Source of the DNA: an uncultured Fibrobacter sp.
Lineage (GTDB): Bacteria > Fibrobacterota > Fibrobacteria > Fibrobacterales > Fibrobacteraceae
Direction of reading: 5' to 3'
Length of the DNA: 8,962 nt
NCBI GenBank assembly: GCA_937891805.1
Contig: CALATK010000101.1
Location: 1 to 8,962, forward strand
Shown: piece by piece, positions 1 through 4,409 of the stretch
How positions within the stretch are numbered: position 1 is the stretch's first letter
Layout: each line of letters opens with the position of its first letter
Translations under genes and position numbers: made by a program
Notes under the pieces: generated by a model
What the model was told of the DNA's origin: nothing
Database searches by the model: none
The model's input: only the letters and a program-made list of their open reading frames with translations

Positions 1-565
1 CATCAGAGAACTTTTTAAGAGTTCCTCTTGCCTTATCGGTAGTAACAAAAATTCTTTCCTTTGCTTCTTCCTTACCGTACTTCTTTTCAAGAAGCTCACG
101 GAATACACGGAAAGCAACAGCAGGCTCTGTAGTTGTACCCGACTTAGAAATAACATTTATACATATATCCTTGCCCTCACATATTGCAAGAAGTTCGTTA
201 AGCGACTGAGCGCTTATATTACAACCCGAGAAATATATATCGGGTGTTCCCTCGTGCTTAAGATTATTATAAAGCGGAGATTTTACATATTCGATAACAG
301 CTCTTGCTCCAAGATAAGAACCGCCTATACCGATAACAACAAATACATCACACTTTTTCTGTATTTTTTTTGCTGCCTCTTTAATTCTTACATATTCTTC
401 TTTATCATAATCAAAAGGAAGGTTTACCCAACCCAAAAAGTCGTTACCCTCTCCGTTTCCTGCGAGCAAGCACTTATGAGCTGCCTCAACCTCTGCGCTA
501 ATGGCCTTAAGCTCGTCATCTTTAATAAAAGATTTAATGTAAGTATCATTTAATCTGAGTGTCAT
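1..565 (-). CDS. pgi: Glucose-6-phosphate isomerase, N-terminal part (cut by window edge)
   Basis: This enzyme interconverts glucose 6-phosphate and fructose 6-phosphate in the cytoplasm (glycolysis and gluconeogenesis). The first 188 residues are visible; bacterial members of this clade are usually about 450 residues, so the C-terminal half lies outside the window. Family marks are VVIGIGGSYLGARAVIE at about residues 76-92 and the sugar-phosphate-binding SIS motif NVISKSGTTTEPA at about 137-149. The ATG at 565-563 is chosen because the protein starts with the family's usual MTLRLN-type N-terminus and has AGAGG 7 bases upstream. The codons are AT-rich and the protein resembles Clostridia versions, unlike the genes right of position 1000. 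It lies downstream of the dacF-like fragment on the same strand, 112 bases away, with its own -10 candidate. The family call is secure; the Clostridia origin is an inference from composition and similarity to remembered sequences. Confidence 0.95.
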   Translation of the reverse strand, partial: MTLRLNDTYIKSFIKDDELKAISAEVEAAHKCLLAGNGEGNDFLGWVNLPFDYDKEEYVRIKEAAKKIQKKCDVFVVIGIGGSYLGARAVIEYVKSPLYNNLKHEGTPDIYFSGCNISAQSLNELLAICEGKDICINVISKSGTTTEPAVAFRVFRELLEKKYGKEEAKERIFVTTDKARGTLKKFSD

Positions 566-577
566 TTTTGTACCTCT
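566..577 (-). promoter_or_regulatory. Ribosome binding site of pgi
   Basis: On the minus strand AGAGGT lies just upstream of the pgi ATG, with 7 bases between GAGG and the start codon. It is a good Shine-Dalgarno match and fixes the start at 565. Confidence 0.75.
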
Positions 578-611
578 TTTTTTGTGAATTTGAATTTTAT
601 GTATTCATTTT

Positions 612-617
612 ATTATA
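612..617 (-). promoter_or_regulatory. Candidate -10 box for pgi
   Basis: A perfect TATAAT reads on the minus strand about 47 bases upstream of the pgi start codon, in AT-rich DNA. No convincing -35 hexamer sits 16-18 bases upstream. A small inverted repeat (ACAAT, 5-base spacer, ATTGT; 617-631) lies directly against the -10 box. The promoter is plausible, but chance TATAAT matches are common in sequence this AT-rich. Confidence 0.4.
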
Positions 618-677
618 CAATATTACATTGTTGAATTTTAGAACAAATTGTGACTTTTTTAAGAACTTTTTTATTTT

Positions 678-1004
678 TTACAAAATAATTGAACATTTTT
701 TCAGATACAGAAGAAATACTCCACCAAAGCTCACTCTTTCTACATTTTCCGCTGCGATAATGTCTATTTGGCATATCTCGTTTTTACCGTCCGTATATGA
801 TACTATACCTACGATATCCCCTAATTTCACGGGAGCCTCTACGGGTATAGCAACCTGCACGCCTGCACTTATTTTGCCAGTATTCTTCGGCACTATTATT
901 TTTACCGCGCGATACTTGGCAGAAAAGCTGTCTTTAAGACCTTTCAGAATTGGAATATTTTCTATTTCTTCTCCGTCTGCCTCAAAAATACGGTAATTAT
1001 TATT
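678..1004 (-). CDS. D-alanyl-D-alanine carboxypeptidase, C-terminal fragment (5' part lost at junction)
   Basis: The visible 108 residues look like the C-terminal beta-rich domain (PBP5_C type) of low-molecular-weight penicillin-binding proteins such as DacF. These enzymes trim the terminal D-Ala from peptidoglycan stem peptides outside the membrane. The order of features fits: an edge strand (NYRIFEADGEEI), then KAPIKKGD-like VEAPVKLGDIVG, then SYTDGKNEICQIDIIAAENVE, and a short hydrophobic, basic tail (VFLLYLKK) that may be the membrane anchor. The catalytic SxxK, SxN and KTG motifs belong further upstream and are absent. Reading upstream in the same frame gives a TAA at 1005-1007, exactly where the DNA changes character, so the gene is cut rather than short. 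An internal GTG at 893 could be mistaken for a start, but the protein similarity continues upstream of it. It probably precedes pgi in the donor genome. Family call fairly good; the exact paralogue is uncertain. Confidence 0.7.
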   Translation of the reverse strand, partial: NNNYRIFEADGEEIENIPILKGLKDSFSAKYRAVKIIVPKNTGKISAGVQVAIPVEAPVKLGDIVGIVSYTDGKNEICQIDIIAAENVERVSFGGVFLLYLKKCSIIL

Positions 1005-1008
1005 TTAG
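987..1008. other. Chimeric junction between Clostridia-like and Fibrobacter-like DNA
   Basis: A minus-strand carboxypeptidase ends here in mid-gene, and a plus-strand sulfatase-fold enzyme begins here in mid-domain. To the left the DNA is AT-rich with A/T-ending codons; to the right it is GC-richer with C/G-ending codons. The AT-rich bases around 987-1008 can be read sensibly in both proteins (NNNYRIFEADG on minus; NTVIIILGDHD on plus), which suggests a short shared sequence at the join. No repeat, integrase, tRNA or insertion-sequence end is present. Confidence 0.75.
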
Positions 1009-1472
1009 GCGACCACGACACTCCCGTAGATTCCGTGGATTACCTTGTTCCACAGCCCCTCGGACTTTCCGCTTCGCAAATCTTTATCGGGATTTTCTCG
1101 GCAGATACGGCCTTGTTTAACGGGCTTACCATTCGCGAAGATGTGGCCTCGCAACTGGATTTAGGGCCCACGATTTTTGACTTGGCTCAGGTCCGCGAAC
1201 CGAACCATTTCTGGGGTTATGACTTGCTTGCTCAGGAGCGCCCTGCAGAACAGCCATCGGTATTCTTCTCGCAGAACGCCTACTACCTAGGGTTCCGCGA
1301 CCATGTGCTTGCAGGGGGCCTCGAAAACGAGGATGTGTACCGCGCCGCCCCCGGTGGCGAATCCCCGTATGCGCTCACGACAGATGCAGCCGACCTTGCT
1401 TGGAAAGAGAAGGCGGTGGGGGCTGCGAGGGCCGTGCGTTCCGTGCTCCGCAACGACATTATGATGCCGTAG
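999..1472 (+). CDS. Sulfatase/LTA-synthase-like enzyme, C-terminal part (5' end lost at junction)
   Basis: About 157 residues remain of an alkaline-phosphatase-fold enzyme. The fragment opens with IIILGDHD, which matches the metal-binding GDH motif on a core beta strand. It continues with an IREDVASQLDLGPTIFDLAQV segment, the 'D..PTil.L.g' helix typical of the sulfatase and LTA synthase/phosphoglycerol transferase superfamily, and then FWGYDLLA. The tail FFSQNAYYLGFRDHVLAGG resembles the closing strands of LTA-synthase-like proteins. Such enzymes usually sit in the inner membrane with the catalytic domain outside, moving or hydrolysing phosphate or sulfate esters on lipids and glycans. The catalytic Thr/Ser/Cys nucleophile and any membrane segments would be upstream and are missing. 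A GTG at 1035 is inside the conserved domain and is not the real start. An intrinsic terminator follows at 1518. Superfamily call good; the LTA-synthase-like subgroup and the substrate are inferred. Confidence 0.65.
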   Translation: MILGDHDTPVDSVDYLVPQPLGLSASQIFIGIFSADTALFNGLTIREDVASQLDLGPTIFDLAQVREPNHFWGYDLLAQERPAEQPSVFFSQNAYYLGFRDHVLAGGLENEDVYRAAPGGESPYALTTDAADLAWKEKAVGAARAVRSVLRNDIMMP

Positions 1473-1517
1473 GGCTAATCACTCCATCAGTCGTAATTGA
1501 CCAAATATCAACAACTT

Positions 1518-1550
1518 GGGTCGCAAATCGTGCCGTCTGCGACCCTTTTT
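1518..1550 (+). terminator. Intrinsic terminator after the sulfatase-like gene
   Basis: A perfect 8-bp stem (GGGTCGCA at 1518-1525, TGCGACCC at 1538-1545) with a 12-base loop is followed directly by TTTTT. It lies 46 bases past the stop codon of the truncated enzyme, so transcription from that gene should end here and the exporter should be transcribed separately. Confidence 0.85.
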
Positions 1551-1552
1551 AT

Positions 1553-1565
1553 TATATTGCTCCCT
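1553..1565 (+). promoter_or_regulatory. Candidate -10 box placing transcription start at the exporter ATG
   Basis: TATATT (1553-1558) lies in the T-rich tail of the preceding terminator and is followed by exactly 7 bases and then the ATG at 1566. With ordinary -10 spacing the transcript would begin at or near the start codon. There is no Shine-Dalgarno sequence and I see no good -35 hexamer. The same arrangement is seen before the potassium transporter gene. Confidence 0.45.
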
Positions 1566-4217
1566 ATGGCTAACAAAAAATCACTTCCTGAAAGATTTTC
1601 CAACTGGTACATTCCCCTGATTTGCAAGCACCAGTACAAGGCCCTCGCCTTTTACCTGATTTTGGCGCTACTTTTTGCGATTCCCATTTTATTCAAGCCG
1701 GGACTCAAGCTAGATGCCGACCTTTCCCACTTGCTGCCCGAAGGCACTCCCAGCGTAAAGGCTCTCGAGGAATCTTACCAGCGTTTCGGTTCCACCGACA
1801 AGTTCATGATTGCCATCCAAAGCGAAGACGTGAACCTGGTGGTGGCCCTGCAGGATTCCATAGCCGAATACATCCACAAGAATTGGGAAGGCGACTACGT
1901 TTCCACCCAGGTCGATAACGACAACCAGTTTTTCAAGGATAACGCTCTCCTCTACCTGCCCATAAAGCACCTGGAACACATCCGCGACAATCTAGAAGAC
2001 CTGCAGCTTGAAATCGGGCGCAAGAACGGCCCGCTGGTAGTTGACCTGTTGGGCGACCCTTCGACAAATTCAGGGACCGATAGTGCGACAACAGCCGAGC
2101 CCGCGAAAAAGGAACGGGTCTGGATCGACGAAAACCTGCCGCAGGAACTGGGTCTCCCCGACGAAGCGGTAAGCGCCTTTGCCGCATTCTTCAAGAAGGA
2201 CAAGGCTGATTCCATCGATATCGCCAAGGCCGCAAACGAAGAGGAAGAATGGAATCCGAAATCCACCATTCCCACGGAACTCAAGAACCGCCTGATTGGT
2301 TCCCCGCGCCCGGATAGTACCGGGAAGATTCTCTACAACGGCGTGGTAAACGCCAAGCTCATCAAGCCCTCTACGGATTATGAATTCGTGACCCACATCT
2401 TGGCCCGCACCGATTCCCTGCTGGCCTATTTCAGCAGCAAGACATACCCGGTGCCGACCCGCTTTACTGTCGAAGGTACCTACGAGGGCCTTAAGGAAGT
2501 GGATGAAGTCGCGAACGATTCTGTCTTCTCCTTCGCCATCAGCCTCGTGCTCATCATCTTCCTCACGATTTTCTTCTTCAGGAGCGTGAAGGGCCCGATT
2601 CTCGTGACGGCATCGGTGCTCTACGCCTGCCTCCCGACCCTTGCATTTACGGCCCTGTTCTACGGCAAGCTGAACCCCTTCACGGTGTTTGTGGCCTCCA
2701 TCATCTTGGGCATCGGTATCGACTACTCGATTCATATCCTAGGCACTTCGCAGAAACTATTGCACAAGTATGCGACCCTCGAAGAAGTGCTGGAACATGC
2801 CCAGAGGAAGATGCTCAAGCCCTTCTTGCTCGCAAGCTTCACGACAATTGCCGCCTTCCTTACGCTCCTTGCCGCACACTTCCGCGGGTTCTATGAGTTC
2901 GGCGTGGTGGCCTCCGTAGGCGTATTCTTCAGCATGCTTACCTCTGTGCTTGTGCTCCCCGTCTTTATCAAGTGTATGGGCGGAATCCCGAAGGCTCCGG
3001 ACAATTCCCTGTTGCCCAAGTCCTGGGACGAAGCGAAAATTTTACGTTTCTTCAAGTATGCAGCCCTTGCTGGATTTGCCCTAGGTGCAGTGTCGCTCTG
3101 GTTCGCACAGGATGTAGACTTTGAACATAACCTCCGCAACCTGCGTCGCGTCTCTACCAACGTGACGGCCTCGAAGAACAAGATTTCTACGAAGGTGACC
3201 CGCGCGACAGGCAAGGCCGTAACCTCAACACCGGCAGCCGTGATGGGGAGTAAGCCCGAACAACTGGACAAGCTTTACGATACCCTGATGGTGCGCCTGC
3301 ACGTGGAACACGATTCAACCCTCGGAAGTTTCCTCACCCTCAAGAGTTTCGTTCCGCCAAAAGATTCCCAGGAAGCCCGCCTCGAAATCATCGAAGAAAT
3401 CCGCGACCTTGTAGAGGCCCGCGTGTTTGATCGTGCCGAGGGCGAAGATTCCGTGAATATTGCGAACCTGCGCAAGCTATCCTCTGTAGAGAAAACCTTT
3501 ACCGCCGAAGATGTCCCGAGCTGGACTCTTGACCTGTTGCGAGAAAAGGACGGCAGCTATGGAAAAATCGGCTTTATCTACGGTGATTTTCCCAGCTGGG
3601 ATGCCCACGCGTTGCACCGATTCCAGGAACGCTACGGCCATTGGAACTTTGACGGCGAAGACCTGCGCACCTTCTCCTCGCAGTTTATCCTCTCTGATGT
3701 GATCGATTCCGTAAAGAAAGACAGTTTCCGCCTGGCTCTGGTCATCATCCTCGTGATTTTCGGCACGCTGGTAATCTCTTTCCGCAAGCCGAAACTCTTC
3801 TTGGCAGGCTGTATTTCCTTTGGCATGGGAACGTTACTCACCCTCGGGCTTCTCGGGTTCCTCACCGACATGTTTGAATTCGGGAAAATCAGCATCTACA
3901 ACGTGATTGTAATCCCAATGTCACTCGGTATCGGCATCGACGCCACTATCCACATGATTACCTCATGGATAGGCGACAAGGACCTGACGCTCCGCCAGCT
4001 GATGGACACCACCGGCCGCAACGTGATGGCAAGTTCCACCACCACCATTGCTGGTTTTGTCGGGTTCCTGTTCACCACCCACCGCGGCCTCAAGGGCATC
4101 GGCGACCTGGCCTGCATCAGCATCGCCATGTTCCTTGTCACAAGCATCATCTTTACGATGTACCTGTGCGGTTCTTGGCTCAAGAAGAAACAGATTGGCG
4201 AATCCGCAAAAAATTGA
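1566..4217 (+). CDS. RND-superfamily (MMPL-type) membrane exporter
   Basis: This 883-residue inner-membrane protein has the duplicated layout of RND/MMPL exporters, which use the proton gradient to move lipids or other hydrophobic compounds. Half one: a membrane segment at about residues 25-43, an extracytoplasmic domain 45-318, then five membrane segments (about 320-339, 345-366, 372-392, 418-437, 441-470). Half two repeats this: 496-514, a soluble domain 515-718, then 719-738, 743-765, 776-799, 818-837 and 844-870. The fourth segment of each half carries the family motif, GIGIDY (382-387) and GIGIDA (788-793), whose aspartates D386 and D792 are the likely proton carriers. An in-frame TTG at 1497 would add 23 residues, but that stretch contains the upstream terminator, so ATG 1566 is preferred. 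Residues about 164-180 are a low-complexity linker encoded by a dispersed repeat. It is flanked by terminators, so probably a single-gene unit. The substrate is unknown; hopanoid-transporter and generic lipid-exporter relatives are equally possible. Confidence 0.9.
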   Translation: MANKKSLPERFSNWYIPLICKHQYKALAFYLILALLFAIPILFKPGLKLDADLSHLLPEGTPSVKALEESYQRFGSTDKFMIAIQSEDVNLVVALQDSIAEYIHKNWEGDYVSTQVDNDNQFFKDNALLYLPIKHLEHIRDNLEDLQLEIGRKNGPLVVDLLGDPSTNSGTDSATTAEPAKKERVWIDENLPQELGLPDEAVSAFAAFFKKDKADSIDIAKAANEEEEWNPKSTIPTELKNRLIGSPRPDSTGKILYNGVVNAKLIKPSTDYEFVTHILARTDSLLAYFSSKTYPVPTRFTVEGTYEGLKEVDEVANDSVFSFAISLVLIIFLTIFFFRSVKGPILVTASVLYACLPTLAFTALFYGKLNPFTVFVASIILGIGIDYSIHILGTSQKLLHKYATLEEVLEHAQRKMLKPFLLASFTTIAAFLTLLAAHFRGFYEFGVVASVGVFFSMLTSVLVLPVFIKCMGGIPKAPDNSLLPKSWDEAKILRFFKYAALAGFALGAVSLWFAQDVDFEHNLRNLRRVSTNVTASKNKISTKVTRATGKAVTSTPAAVMGSKPEQLDKLYDTLMVRLHVEHDSTLGSFLTLKSFVPPKDSQEARLEIIEEIRDLVEARVFDRAEGEDSVNIANLRKLSSVEKTFTAEDVPSWTLDLLREKDGSYGKIGFIYGDFPSWDAHALHRFQERYGHWNFDGEDLRTFSSQFILSDVIDSVKKDSFRLALVIILVIFGTLVISFRKPKLFLAGCISFGMGTLLTLGLLGFLTDMFEFGKISIYNVIVIPMSLGIGIDATIHMITSWIGDKDLTLRQLMDTTGRNVMASSTTTIAGFVGFLFTTHRGLKGIGDLACISIAMFLVTSIIFTMYLCGSWLKKKQIGESAKN
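2057..2078 (+). repeat. Intragenic palindromic-type dispersed repeat
   Basis: The stretch starting CCCTTCGACAA and ending TCAGGGACC closely matches a short dispersed element (CCTTCGACAAG-CTCAGGG core) that I recall being scattered through many bacterial genomes. Two bases in the centre (AT in place of GC) differ from the form I remember. It is read in frame as DPSTNSGT (residues 164-171) inside a poorly structured linker of the exporter's first soluble domain, where an insertion would be tolerated. There is only one copy in this window, so the repeat status rests on memory. Confidence 0.45.
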
Positions 4218-4282
4218 AACCTGGGCATCTGTTGGCATTATTCCAAGTTAGAATAACGCGGCTTACGTTCTGAAAATGTGAC

Positions 4283-4306
4283 AAAGGGCATATTTTTTGC
4301 CCTTTT
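4283..4306 (+). terminator. Intrinsic terminator after the exporter gene
   Basis: An 8-bp stem (AAAGGGCA at 4283-4290, TGCCCTTT at 4298-4305) with a 7-base T-rich loop runs into TTTTATCATTTT. It starts 66 bases after the exporter stop codon and separates this gene from the secreted repeat protein downstream. Because both flanks are A/T-rich, it could act weakly in either direction, but no minus-strand gene nearby needs it. Confidence 0.75.
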
Positions 4307-4363
4307 ATCATTTTGTCGGATTTTTTCATGTTTTTTTTGTTTATTTTCAACTTGTAGAGTTTT

Positions 4364-4380
4364 GCAATACGCTGTATTGC
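4364..4380. promoter_or_regulatory. Perfect 7-bp inverted repeat upstream of the secreted protein gene
   Basis: GCAATAC and GTATTGC are exact reverse complements separated by GCT, centred about 38 bases before the GTG start. A weak promoter can be drawn around it (TTGTAG at 4352-4357, 17 bases, TATTGC at 4375-4380), placing the palindrome over the spacer and -10 box, as a repressor operator would be. The 17-base symmetry is suggestive, but no regulator gene is nearby and the promoter match is poor. It is not followed by a T-run, so it is not a terminator. Confidence 0.4.
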
Positions 4381-4397
4381 GAGTTTGGGTCAGTATC

Positions 4398-4409
4398 AAG
4401 GAGTGATTT
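4398..4409 (+). promoter_or_regulatory. Strong ribosome binding site before a GTG start
   Basis: AAGGAG (4398-4403) is a full Shine-Dalgarno match, 6 bases before GTG 4410. It decides the start in favour of GTG, which also gives a well-formed signal peptide. The exporter and potassium transporter genes have no such site. Confidence 0.85.

Noticed and set aside
254..553. 99-residue plus-strand open frame
   Set aside because: It lies entirely opposite pgi and encodes low-complexity Phe/Ile/Tyr-rich sequence.
617..631. Inverted repeat ACAAT, 5-base spacer, ATTGT upstream of pgi
   Set aside because: Five-base arms in very AT-rich DNA are expected by chance; mentioned only with the -10 candidate.
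559..996. 145-residue plus-strand open frame in the AT-rich left part
   Set aside because: It lies opposite the DacF-like coding sequence, begins in pgi, and its protein is low-complexity with no recognisable domain; its end coincides with the junction zone.
987..1008. Junction as a mobile-element or phage attachment boundary
   Set aside because: No integrase, transposase, terminal inverted repeat, target duplication or tRNA is visible on either side, and two genes are cut at once.
2070..2735. 221-residue minus-strand open frame
   Set aside because: It is antisense to the exporter gene and its composition (Arg/Gly/His-rich, no domain) is that of a shadow frame.
999..4217. Sulfatase-like gene and exporter as one lipid-modification operon
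   Set aside because: A strong intrinsic terminator (1518-1550) separates them and the exporter has its own promoter candidate, so co-transcription is not supported.
4238..4256. Inverted repeat TTATTC, 7-base loop, GAATAA
   Set aside because: The stem is only 6 A/T-rich pairs and no T-run follows; the real terminator lies just downstream at 4283.
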